The notes beneath the pieces were generated by a model that did no database searches, was not told the DNA's origin, and saw only the letters and a program-made list of their open reading frames with translations. From Akkermansiaceae bacterium UBA1506 (GTDB taxonomy: Bacteria; Verrucomicrobiota; Verrucomicrobiia; Verrucomicrobiales; DEV007), in assembly GCA_002323995.1 (NCBI GenBank), contig DCQY01000022.1, positions 1 through 49,313 of the forward strand: a stretch of DNA of 49,313 bases. The letters are read 5' to 3'. The position numbers and the translations under genes were made by a program. Shown here one piece after another: positions 1 through 7,790 of this stretch; within the stretch, counting starts at the first letter, position 1, and every line of letters starts with the position of its first letter.

Positions 1-2501
1 TCCACCTTGGACATTTCGGCATCGAGAACCTCGCGGCGAAGGTTAGTTCCCGATTTACGCGCCCACCAGAGAACGATTGGGGAAGCAATAAAAATCGAGG
101 AGTAGGTTCCGATGGCCACACCAATGATGAGGGTGAGTGCGAAATTACGGAGGCCAGGCCCTCCAAAGAGAAAGAGGACAAACACTGTGATCAACGTGGT
201 CAAACTCGTGAGTAAAGTGCGGGCGAGCGTCCGGTTGAGCGAGTCGTTCATGATATCCTTAATATTGCCCCGCTTGGTTGCGAGCCCTTCGCGGACTCGG
301 TCGAATACCACGATGGTATCGTTGATGGAATAACCGGCAATGGTTAGGAAAGCACCAACCGTGATGAGGGTGAACTCCTGGCCGATCAGGGTGGTGATGC
401 CCGCCACCACGATTAAATCGTGAAAAAGCGCGGCGATCGCCCCAAGGGCGAAGGCAAACTCAAACCGTAAGGTGACGTAGATTAAGATGGCACCAATTCC
501 AATGAGTAGCGCGATTCCCGAAGAGATCAACATCGACTGGCCGATGGCTGAACCCACGGAAGCTACGGTGGTGTCTTCGAGGCTGACGCCGAGATCCTCT
601 TTTAGATGATCGACGATTTGATCTGCTGTGTTATCGGCAGCTCGAATGAGGAAAAATTCTCCTTCAGCACCGACTGGCTTCTGAGCCTGAACGATAGGTT
701 CTCCGCCTAGGTCAAGATTTGCGAGAGACTCCGAAATTTTATCGACGCTGAGGCCTTCAGCCGATTGAATCGTGATGGAGTCACCACCCTTGAGTTCGAC
801 ACCACGGGGATCCATCGTTGGAACAAGAATGAGTGATGCCGCTACTACAGTCAGGGAGAGAAACATGCAGGCTTTGCGCTTACCAAGGAAATCGATCGCC
901 TTCTCAGGCACCATATTCATGAAGCTAAGCTTTTTGAGGAGATTTGTTTCAGTAGCCCAGTTGAAGCACACTCGTGTCACAAGCAGGGCCGAGAACAGGG
1001 TTGCGAAGATACCGATAATAAGGGTAATGGCGAATCCCTTAACTGTGCCGGCTGCCAACGAGTAGAGAATGATCGCGGTGATCAAGGTGGTGATGTTTGC
1101 ATCAATAATCGCAGAAAATGCTTTCTCGTAGGCGGTATCGATTGCCGCTTTGAGCGATTTGCCTGCCTTAAGTTCTTCGCGGAGCCGTTCGTAAATGAGC
1201 ACGTTCGCATCAATCGCAACGCCAATGGTGAGAATAATACCTGCGATGCCGGGCAGTGTCAGGGTAAACTGGAACATGGCCATCGTTCCGAAGATGATTG
1301 CGATACTGATGCCAAGTCCTAGCAGGGCAAGAAAGCCGGCGAAGCGATAGTAGATCAGAATGAAGAGCAGGGTGAGGGCGAGACCAGCAACGCCGGCCAT
1401 GATACCCTGTTTAATTGTAGCTTCCCCCATTGTGGGACTGATGAAGTTTGAATATTCGATCTCGATCGGGTTTTCCAGCGGGTTTTCGAGTGCGGAGGCG
1501 AGCAATTGTGCTTCTTCTCGGGAAAAGTCGCCCGTGATAGAACATCCCTGAGCAAAGGGTTCGCGGATGACCGGAGACGAGAGGATGACGTCGTCCATGA
1601 TGATAGCGAGCGGTTGGTTGGTGTTTTCACGGGTGAGTGGCCCCATGATTTTGGCTCCATCACTGGTGAAAGAAACGCTGATTGAGTGACCAGAATCTCC
1701 ATAGAAATAACCGGCACTGCTCACGTTTTCGCCTTCCATGTCGCGCTTGATCTTCACGAGGCCGTAGCGGGTGATGGGTCCTTCTCTTCCATCCTCGAGA
1801 GTATCCGGCTTGTAGGAAAGTGCCTCATAACCGGGAACTACCTGACCTCCGGCCGCGACTTGCGCTGCCAATGCATTACTCTGGGGGTGCAAGATTGAAA
1901 ACTCCAGTTTGGCGACCTGTTCGAGGATCTCCTCAATCTCTTTGAGCTTCTCCTGACCCACGCCAGGCATCTGCAGAAAGATTCCATCCTCACCTGTCGG
2001 CGCGAGAATTACTTCGCTCGTTCCAAGTGAATTGAGTCGTTTGTTCAGAACGTCGATGACCTGCTGCTGCTGCGTCGGAGTTATTTCTCCTTCACCACCG
2101 GGGCTGATTTTGATCTGCATGGACACTCCGCCTTGGAGTTCGATGCCTTTTTCCAGTCCAATAGAATTGTAGAGCCATACACTCAGGCCCGTTATGAAGA
2201 CGGCTAGTGCGGTTCCAGCCATGCGTCGACGCTTGGTTGATTCGGTCGCGAAGTAGTAAATAAAGAGACCTAGAAGACCAAGCCCGAGCAAGAAAGTCAT
2301 CTGTGAAGAAATGCCGCTGGAAGCTGCTTCAGTGAGAGTTTCGACGGTGGACTGGACTGTCTCCACAGCAGTTTCCTCGGGCGCTGGAGCGGTGGTATCC
2401 TGAATGATCGGGATCGTGGATTCTCCAGCGGAAGGGGTTTCTGCCGACACATCGTTGACTGCGTCGGCGGTTTTGGTTGCCTGGCCTTCTTGATCTGGCA
2501 T
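1..2501 (-). CDS. secDF: Protein translocase SecDF fusion (3' end cut off by window edge)
   Basis: SecD and SecF fused in one chain. These inner-membrane RND-type subunits use the proton gradient to help SecYEG complete export. The ATG at 2501 opens a frame that stays open to position 1 (about 833 residues), so only the last few codons are missing. The SecD signature LPGIAGIILTIGVAIDANV lies near residue 414, followed by 'IYERLREEL'. The SecF half begins near residue 525, and its signature GYSINDTIVVFDRVREG lies near residue 725. The first 65 or so residues are a Thr/Glu/Ala-rich extension. It is followed by a hydrophobic segment (about 68-85) and a second one (about 92-110) before the SecD periplasmic domain, one more than usual. 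It lies 62 bases downstream of yajC on the same strand, the classic yajC-secDF order. Family assignment is near certain. Confidence 0.97.
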   Translation of the reverse strand, partial: MPDQEGQATKTADAVNDVSAETPSAGESTIPIIQDTTAPAPEETAVETVQSTVETLTEAASSGISSQMTFLLGLGLLGLFIYYFATESTKRRRMAGTALAVFITGLSVWLYNSIGLEKGIELQGGVSMQIKISPGGEGEITPTQQQQVIDVLNKRLNSLGTSEVILAPTGEDGIFLQMPGVGQEKLKEIEEILEQVAKLEFSILHPQSNALAAQVAAGGQVVPGYEALSYKPDTLEDGREGPITRYGLVKIKRDMEGENVSSAGYFYGDSGHSISVSFTSDGAKIMGPLTRENTNQPLAIIMDDVILSSPVIREPFAQGCSITGDFSREEAQLLASALENPLENPIEIEYSNFISPTMGEATIKQGIMAGVAGLALTLLFILIYYRFAGFLALLGLGISIAIIFGTMAMFQFTLTLPGIAGIILTIGVAIDANVLIYERLREELKAGKSLKAAIDTAYEKAFSAIIDANITTLITAIILYSLAAGTVKGFAITLIIGIFATLFSALLVTRVCFNWATETNLLKKLSFMNMVPEKAIDFLGKRKACMFLSLTVVAASLILVPTMDPRGVELKGGDSITIQSAEGLSVDKISESLANLDLGGEPIVQAQKPVGAEGEFFLIRAADNTADQIVDHLKEDLGVSLEDTTVASVGSAIGQSMLISSGIALLIGIGAILIYVTLRFEFAFALGAIAALFHDLIVVAGITTLIGQEFTLITVGAFLTIAGYSINDTIVVFDRVREGLATKRGNIKDIMNDSLNRTLARTLLTSLTTLITVFVLFLFGGPGLRNFALTLIIGVAIGTYSSIFIASPIVLWWARKSGTNLRREVLDAEMSKV

Positions 2502-2563
2502 GGGTTTTACGGGATTAAAACAACAGAAGTGGGGTGGCGAAGTAAGGTTTACGGCCGGTGAAA

Positions 2564-2977
2564 TTAACGAGAATGGTAACCCATGTCTTCTTCCTCTGTC
2601 TCTTCGACCTCAGTTTCGCCGGAAACTTCTTGTTCTTTACCGCCCTTTGGATCGACTGAAGCGATCGCAGAGCGATCGAACTTCAAACTTATTCCGTCGG
2701 AAACTTTCACGGATACAGTCTTATCGGTCATTCCGGTCACGAGACCGTGAATTCCACCGATGGAGACGACCTTGTCGCCTTTGCCAAGCGTCTTACGCAT
2801 TTCTTCCTGCGCCTTCTGCTGCTTACGCTGGGGGCGGATCAGAATGAAGTAAAACATCACCATGATCAGAATCATGGGAACAAACATGCCGAGACCGCCG
2901 CCGGCAGGGGCGCCCTCAGCGCCAGCGGGTGCGGCAGGTGCGGCTTCTTGGGCGAGGATAAGGAGATGAGCTATCAT
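2564..2977 (-). CDS. yajC: Preprotein translocase accessory subunit YajC
   Basis: Small single-pass membrane protein that associates with SecDF. The 137 residues start with a short Ala/Pro/Gly-rich stretch. One transmembrane segment follows (FVPMILIMVMFYFILI, about residues 32-47), then the family hallmark RPQRKQQK, and a small cytoplasmic domain containing GDKVVSIGGIHGLV. The C-terminal tail is strongly acidic (EVEETEEEDMG). Length and architecture fit the family. The gene sits between tgt and secDF on the same strand, the common tgt-yajC-secD-secF order of bacteria. No clear terminator is visible between it and secDF, so the three genes are probably co-transcribed. Confidence 0.96.
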   Translation of the reverse strand: MIAHLLILAQEAAPAAPAGAEGAPAGGGLGMFVPMILIMVMFYFILIRPQRKQQKAQEEMRKTLGKGDKVVSIGGIHGLVTGMTDKTVSVKVSDGISLKFDRSAIASVDPKGGKEQEVSGETEVEETEEEDMGYHSR

Positions 2978-3024
2978 AACGTTTCTTAAAATTGGATCTG
3001 TTTAGACAAAAAGACGCCTCGTAT

Positions 3025-4158
3025 TCAGGGGGTGATTTTTTTACCGCGGTATCGTGTAATAAAATCCGCCTTAAATTCGGCGAATGTGCCGGCCTCTATA
3101 GCACCACGAACCCGTTTCATCAAGTGGAGATAAAACGTGATGTTATGAAGTGTCAGTAGCCTGAGGCCAAGGATTTCGTCGTTTTTGATGAGGTGACGGA
3201 GATAACCCATCGAGAATCCCTCGCAAAGCGGATGTGTTTTGCCCTCGGGGGCAAGCAGTTCGCGGCTTTTTTCCCACTTGGCATTCTTGAGATTGATCGT
3301 CCCTTCGGGGGTGTAGGCTGTGCCATTTCGGGCAACGCGGGTCGGGAGGACGCAATCAAACATGTCCACGCCGCGTGAAACTAGCTCGAGCAACTGATCT
3401 GGCTGGCCAAGTCCCATGGCATACCGTGGCTTGTTTTCCGGCAGGATGGGAGCGGCGACATCGACTGCTTTAAGCATGTCCGGCACGGGTTCTCCGACCG
3501 AAAGTCCGCCGATGGCGTATCCATCGAAATCGAGGTCGACGAGATCAAGAGCTGCCTTTTCGCGAAGCTCGGGATAGCAGGCCCCCTGAACAATTCCAAA
3601 ATAGCGCTGCCCTGGCGGGCGATTGGCTTCGATCCATTCCCGCGCTTTGACAGCCCATTTTTGGGTCAAGGTGAGAGAATTCTCGGCATAGTCGTGCTTG
3701 CAGGGGTAGGGAGGACATTCGTCGAGAATCATGCAGATATCGCTGCCGATGGAGCGCTGTATTTCCAGCACAGACTCGGGTGTCAAAAAGAGTGGGCTAC
3801 CGTCGATATGGCTCTGAAACCGAACTCCTTCCTCCGTGATTTTCCTGAGTTTCGAAAGGGAGAAAACCTGGTAGCCGCCTGAATCGGTCAAGATCGGGCG
3901 ATCCCATTGCATGAAGTTGTGAAGGCTACCGAACTCGTCGAGCACTTCCGTCCCCGGTCGGAGATAGAGGTGGTAGGTGTTTCCCAGAATAATTCGGCAA
4001 TCAAGAGCGGGGTCCGTTAGCTCTTGCGGATGAACGGACTTCACAGTTCCCCGAGTCCCGACCGGCATAAAAGCGGGCGTCTCAACTTCGCCGTGGGCAA
4101 GCTCGAGTCGGCCGCGACGGGCTGCGGTTTCAGAGTCTGTTTTTAGCAGAGTGAACAT
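3025..4158 (-). CDS. tgt: Queuine tRNA-ribosyltransferase (bacterial Tgt)
   Basis: Exchanges guanine at position 34 of GUN-anticodon tRNAs for preQ1, the committed tRNA step of queuosine synthesis. It has 377 residues, the usual length. The start MFTLLKTDSETAARRGRLEL and the 'TPAFMPVGTRGTVK' block match the family. The general-base Asp is D92 (TDSGGYQVFSL), the nucleophile is D268 (MFDCVLPTR), and GGLSVGEP is present. The zinc site is unusual: the canonical C-x-C-x2-C is replaced by K307-x-H309-x2-C312 (EGKTHPLCEGFS), with the distal His kept at H338 (LTLHNITFY). One thiolate is thus replaced by His and one is absent. The rest of the C-terminal domain is intact, so the gene is probably functional with a variant site. 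It lies 47 bases upstream of yajC. Confidence 0.97.
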   Translation of the reverse strand: MFTLLKTDSETAARRGRLELAHGEVETPAFMPVGTRGTVKSVHPQELTDPALDCRIILGNTYHLYLRPGTEVLDEFGSLHNFMQWDRPILTDSGGYQVFSLSKLRKITEEGVRFQSHIDGSPLFLTPESVLEIQRSIGSDICMILDECPPYPCKHDYAENSLTLTQKWAVKAREWIEANRPPGQRYFGIVQGACYPELREKAALDLVDLDFDGYAIGGLSVGEPVPDMLKAVDVAAPILPENKPRYAMGLGQPDQLLELVSRGVDMFDCVLPTRVARNGTAYTPEGTINLKNAKWEKSRELLAPEGKTHPLCEGFSMGYLRHLIKNDEILGLRLLTLHNITFYLHLMKRVRGAIEAGTFAEFKADFITRYRGKKITP

Positions 4159-4478
4159 GGAAGAAATTGGAAGACCGGGATCCTACGACGAATTTTCGTG
4201 TGGCGCTACCGAGTCTTCCGAAAACCGAATAGGCTGTTTCCCCATCAATTAGCTGGCCGTTTTCATCATATTTAAGCCCACACATCGTAATTTCCGCGTT
4301 GTCCCGACGAAGAATTGGAGGCATCCCGCTGGAGAATGAACGAAATTAGCAGTCTATTAAAAAAGGGTGAGATTGAAGTGCTGTAAACGCAATCCCGCTA
4401 GAGTGTGGCCCGTTTGAGAGTCAGGATGGTGGACTGCGTGTTTGACAGCAATCAGAGTTAATTCTTTGATTCAGGTGC
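4159..4478. other. Divergent intergenic region between tgt and moeA
   Basis: A 320-base spacer between divergently transcribed genes. A minus-strand reading frame at 4130-4324 (64 codons) overlaps the tgt start and has no visible ribosome binding site. I do not call it a gene, though its composition is not absurd for a peptide. The right end holds the promoter-like motif for moeA listed separately. No tRNA-like structure or terminator is visible. Confidence 0.6.
4442..4470 (+). promoter_or_regulatory. Candidate sigma70-type promoter of moeA
   Basis: A perfect -35 hexamer TTGACA (4442-4447) is followed after 17 bases by TTTGAT (4465-4470), a 4/6 match to TATAAT. The moeA ATG begins only 8 bases after the -10 element, so a start site at the usual distance would fall on or just before the start codon and give a leaderless mRNA. 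Motif and spacing are seen; promoter activity is inferred. Confidence 0.45.
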
Positions 4479-5663
4479 ATGTTGGAAGAATCTGAAGCAC
4501 GGCTCCGAATCCTAGAGCAGGTCCAACCTGGCCCTGTGATGTGGTTGCCGCTTGAACTGGGCCTTGATCAGCTTTTGGCACAGGATATCGTCGGGGTGTT
4601 GGACTCGCCTCCATTTGACAACTCCAGTATGGATGGCTACGCCGTGAAAGCTTCAGAGGCGGCGAGTGGGAGCGTCCTCAGCGTAGGAGATGAAATCCAG
4701 TCAGCGGGTCTCGACCGGGACCTCGAACTTTCAAAAGGTGGAGCGATACGCATCTTTACAGGTGCTCCGATACCGGCGGGTGCTGACGCGGTAATCATGC
4801 AAGAGGAAGTCGTGCGAGATGGGGGGAGGGTCACCGTTATCGAAGGTGTCGTTGAGGGCGAGAATATAAGGCGACGAGGGGGAGATGTCTGCGCGGGGCA
4901 GTGCTTACTTGATGCAGGGTCAACAGTGACTCCTGCGCGGATCGGACTGCTGGCTTCTCAGGGAATTTCAGAGATCCCGGTCCATTCACGGCCTCTAGTG
5001 CAGATTGTGACGACAGGTGATGAGTTGGTCGAGGCCGGAATACCTTTGTTGCCGGGAGAGATATACAACAGCAACGGGCCGCTATTGCAGTCAGCCGTAA
5101 CTCGGGCGGGGGGGGTCGCGGCGACTTCTCATGCCGCCGATCAAATTGAAGAACTCCAGGAAAAGATAGGGCAGGCCCTGTCGACTGCTGATATTTTGGT
5201 TATCGCGGGAGGCGTGTCCGTTGGTGAGCGTGACTTTGTCAGAGAGGTCCTCTCGAATCTCGGAGTGGTGACAGATTTTTGGCGAGTGAGGGTAAAGCCC
5301 GGCAAACCGTTTGTTTTTGGCTGTCATGAGAACGGAACGTTGGTCTTCGGACTGCCTGGTAATCCAGTCTCAGCGTTCGTTACTTTTTCCCTTTTCGTGA
5401 AGCCCGTGATTCAACGTCTGCTGGGCCATCGGTTGGATGACGTCACGGAGAGCCTTGAAACGGGGATTGCTGCCGAAATCATGACCAACGATGGTGATCG
5501 ACCTCATTACTTGAGGGGAATCCAGCAGGGGAACGAGGTGAGGCTGTCTGGGACTCAGCAATCCCATGCTATTTTTGGCCTAAGTAAGGCGAACTGTCTC
5601 GTGAGGCTGGAACCTCAAGTGACAATTAAGGTTGGCGAAGCGGTGGAAATTTGGGCGATCTGA
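4479..5663 (+). CDS. moeA: Molybdopterin molybdenumtransferase MoeA
   Basis: Inserts molybdate into adenylylated molybdopterin to complete the molybdenum cofactor. The 394 residues fit the family. Visible landmarks are FDNSSMDGYAVKASEA near residue 47, the FTGAPIPAGADAVIMQEE segment, VTTGDELVEAG with EIYNSNGP (MoCF-binding domain), GGVSVGERDFV, KPGKPFVFG and GLPGNPVSAF. The C-terminal beta-barrel domain ends in EAVEIWAI. The ATG at 4479 gives the expected N-terminus; no good Shine-Dalgarno sequence precedes it. No other molybdenum cofactor or molybdoenzyme gene lies in the window, so the client enzymes are unknown. It stands 57 bases before the DAHP synthase gene, which has its own possible -35 element. 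Confidence 0.96.
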   Translation: MLEESEARLRILEQVQPGPVMWLPLELGLDQLLAQDIVGVLDSPPFDNSSMDGYAVKASEAASGSVLSVGDEIQSAGLDRDLELSKGGAIRIFTGAPIPAGADAVIMQEEVVRDGGRVTVIEGVVEGENIRRRGGDVCAGQCLLDAGSTVTPARIGLLASQGISEIPVHSRPLVQIVTTGDELVEAGIPLLPGEIYNSNGPLLQSAVTRAGGVAATSHAADQIEELQEKIGQALSTADILVIAGGVSVGERDFVREVLSNLGVVTDFWRVRVKPGKPFVFGCHENGTLVFGLPGNPVSAFVTFSLFVKPVIQRLLGHRLDDVTESLETGIAAEIMTNDGDRPHYLRGIQQGNEVRLSGTQQSHAIFGLSKANCLVRLEPQVTIKVGEAVEIWAI

Positions 5664-5682
5664 TTAACAGCAAAGCGCTTCC

Positions 5683-5711
5683 TTGACACTTAGTGGGTCA
5701 ACCACGACTCG
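5683..5711 (+). promoter_or_regulatory. Possible promoter upstream of the DAHP synthase gene
   Basis: A perfect TTGACA (5683-5688) lies 38 bases before the ATG at 5721, almost the same distance as the TTGACA of moeA from its ATG. The -10 region at the expected place (around 5706-5711) matches TATAAT poorly, so the call rests on the -35 hexamer and the repeated geometry. Confidence 0.25.
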
Positions 5712-5720
5712 TTTGAACCT

Positions 5721-6767
5721 ATGACGGCTCAGGCCACAGATTTAAATGTCGCATTAAACGTCCCGCTTCCGGCGCCGGCGCTGTTAACTCACGAACAACC
5801 CCGCTCGAACGAGCAGGCGTTCACGGTAACGGAATCCCGAAAGCGGATTGAAGAAATTCTCCAAGGGCAATCGGACCGCTTCATCGTTATCGTGGGGCCT
5901 TGCTCCATTCATGATCCCAAGCAGGGGATTGAGTATGCTGAGAAGTTGGCTGGCTTGAGCGAAGAAGTGAAAGAACGGATTGAAATTGTAATGCGTGTTT
6001 ACTTTGAGAAGCCACGGACTTCGGTAGGCTGGAAGGGTTTGATTATGGATCCTGATCTCGATGGAACAGCCAATTTGGCCGAGGGCTTGCGCACTGCACG
6101 AAAATTGCTAAGGGATGTTCTTGATTTTGGACTGCCGACCGCGACAGAATTTCTCGATCCGATTACGCCGCAATACATCGCCGATCTGATCTGTTGGGCA
6201 GCCATTGGAGCGAGAACAGTCGAATCGCAGACTCATCGGCAGATGGCATCAGGATTGTCCATGCCGGTCGGATTCAAGAATACGACCTACGGTGGCATGA
6301 CCGCGGTAGTTAATGCACTGAAGGCTGCGATTGCTCCGCAGACGTTCTTTGGTATTAGCCCTGAAGGCGTGGCCTCGATGGTTAGCACTAAGGGTAATGC
6401 GAATTGTCACACCGTGCTGCGTGGTGGCGATGGAGGGTCCAACTTTGACGAGGAATCTGTGAACGAGGCGATTGCCAGCCTCGATACTGGAGGGGTTTCC
6501 CCTGCAATTGTAACCGATGCGAGCCACGCCAATTGTGGCAAGGATTACGAGAAGATGCCGGGCGTCTTCGAGGAAATTATGAGGCAGCGTGCTGAGGGTA
6601 ATCGACGGGTGGTAGGCGCGATGCTGGAAAGCAATCTCGTTGAAGGAAATCAGAAAATTCTCGATGACCGTTCGAAGATGACATGGGGGCAGTCCGTTAC
6701 TGATCCCTGCATCAATTGGGCTACCACTGAGAGGATCATTCGCCAGGCGGCGGAAACATTGGGATAA
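5721..6767 (+). CDS. aroG: 3-deoxy-7-phosphoheptulonate synthase, class I (AroFGH type)
   Basis: Condenses phosphoenolpyruvate and erythrose 4-phosphate, the first step of the shikimate pathway. It has 348 residues, normal for the E. coli-like class I enzymes. The metal ligands and active-site blocks are present: Cys in VGPCSIHDPKQG, His in DASHANCGKDYEKM, Glu in AMLESNLVEGNQ and Asp in SVTDPCINW. PEP-site segments VYFEKPRTSVGWKGLI and GFKNTTYGG are also intact. Which feedback isoform it represents (AroF, G or H) cannot be read from the sequence with certainty, so the symbol is nominal. The N-terminus has a Pro/Ala-rich lead-in before the usual TESRKRI segment. The next gene starts 5 bases after its stop, so the two are probably co-transcribed. 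Confidence 0.95.
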   Translation: MTAQATDLNVALNVPLPAPALLTHEQPRSNEQAFTVTESRKRIEEILQGQSDRFIVIVGPCSIHDPKQGIEYAEKLAGLSEEVKERIEIVMRVYFEKPRTSVGWKGLIMDPDLDGTANLAEGLRTARKLLRDVLDFGLPTATEFLDPITPQYIADLICWAAIGARTVESQTHRQMASGLSMPVGFKNTTYGGMTAVVNALKAAIAPQTFFGISPEGVASMVSTKGNANCHTVLRGGDGGSNFDEESVNEAIASLDTGGVSPAIVTDASHANCGKDYEKMPGVFEEIMRQRAEGNRRVVGAMLESNLVEGNQKILDDRSKMTWGQSVTDPCINWATTERIIRQAAETLG

Positions 6768-6772
6768 GCGGT

Positions 6773-7711
6773 ATGCTTTCAGAAGATCATAACGCGCTGC
6801 TGAAGTCGGTCTCGCGTTCCTTCTATTTGAGTATGCGTTGGCTTCCGTCCGGAATGCGGGAGCCTGTTTCGCTCGGTTACCTGCTCGCCCGTCTTTCTGA
6901 CACGGTGGCAGATGCATCAGGAATTGCCTCGAGCGAGCGCTTGGAACTTCTGAATTCTATCCGACTGTTAATCGAGGGTTCGGCCACGTCGGTTGAGGGT
7001 TTGGAAAAAGTTGCCTCGAGTCTCGAGCACCCTGGTGAAGCGTTATTGCTGAAGCGTCAGGCTGATCTGTTTTCGTGGTATCAATCCATCGACGCTGCGA
7101 ACCGCGATCACCTTAGCGAGGTGATACTTACGATCATCCATGGACAGACATGGGATGCCACCTGCTTTGAAGAAAAACGCTTTGTTGTTTGCGAAAAAAG
7201 TGAGGACCTTTTGCGATATACTTATTGGGTCGCTGGTTGTGTTGGCGAGTTTTGGACTAAAGTAGGGTTCACCAATCTCGGCCGGAAGTTTGCAGCGCCC
7301 GAACTAGCAGAGGAGATGCTGATAAGTGGCAGGAAGCTCGGACAGGCCCTTCAACTGATAAATATCCTACGGGATCTTCACGAGGATCTTCCCGCAGGAC
7401 GCTGTTATCTACCGAAGGTGGAGTTGATTGAGGCTGGCTGGACTCCCGGGGAACCTGTTGACGCTTCGATAGGAGAGCCTGTTTTCAATCGCTGGGCCAG
7501 TAAATGTGAGGAGTTTCTCGAGGCGGGTGATACCTACTGTCATCGAGTCAACAGCACGAGAGTGAGGCTCTGCACGAGACTTCCGAAGATTTTGGCGCGA
7601 AGAACATTGAGTAAGCTTGAACTGGCCGGTTTCGAGGCAGTGGTGAGCCGCCGAATCAAGGTGTCTCGAGCCACGGTTTGGCAGTCCCTCGTTGAGGCGT
7701 TTTTCTTTTAG
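6773..7711 (+). CDS. Squalene/phytoene synthase-family prenyltransferase
   Basis: Predicted to join two prenyl diphosphates head-to-head (squalene-, presqualene- or phytoene-type chemistry). In the 312 residues, SRSFYLSMRWLP opens the fold. The first aspartate motif is DTVAD (about residues 43-47) in LLARLSDTVADAS, and the second is DLHED in LINILRDLHEDLPAGRCYLP. Both are complete, so the enzyme should be active. The sequence does not show whether the product is squalene (sterol or hopanoid route) or a carotenoid precursor: no desaturase, HpnE-like oxidase or cyclase of that pathway is nearby. It starts 5 bases after the DAHP synthase stop and faces the convergent sulfatase gene; no clear terminator is seen in the 79-base gap. 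Confidence 0.88.
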   Translation: MLSEDHNALLKSVSRSFYLSMRWLPSGMREPVSLGYLLARLSDTVADASGIASSERLELLNSIRLLIEGSATSVEGLEKVASSLEHPGEALLLKRQADLFSWYQSIDAANRDHLSEVILTIIHGQTWDATCFEEKRFVVCEKSEDLLRYTYWVAGCVGEFWTKVGFTNLGRKFAAPELAEEMLISGRKLGQALQLINILRDLHEDLPAGRCYLPKVELIEAGWTPGEPVDASIGEPVFNRWASKCEEFLEAGDTYCHRVNSTRVRLCTRLPKILARRTLSKLELAGFEAVVSRRIKVSRATVWQSLVEAFFF

Positions 7712-7790
7712 TGGGACACGCAGCTAAAGACGGTCATTAGCGACTCTTATGATGCCTTAGCTCAACCTTTTGCAGCCGTTTGGCGGTGAG

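Noticed and set aside
4130..4324. Minus-strand 64-codon frame overlapping the tgt start
   Set aside because: It has no ribosome site, overlaps tgt by 29 bases in another phase, and matches no family I know. Peptide-like composition alone is too weak.
6249..6917. Minus-strand 222-codon frame opposite the DAHP synthase gene
   Set aside because: Antisense to conserved catalytic segments of a well-recognised enzyme; no motif of its own.
7712..7790. Possible bidirectional terminator between the convergent squalene/phytoene synthase-family gene and the sulfatase gene
   Set aside because: Only a 3-bp stem (CCG/CGG) could be drawn and no T run follows it.
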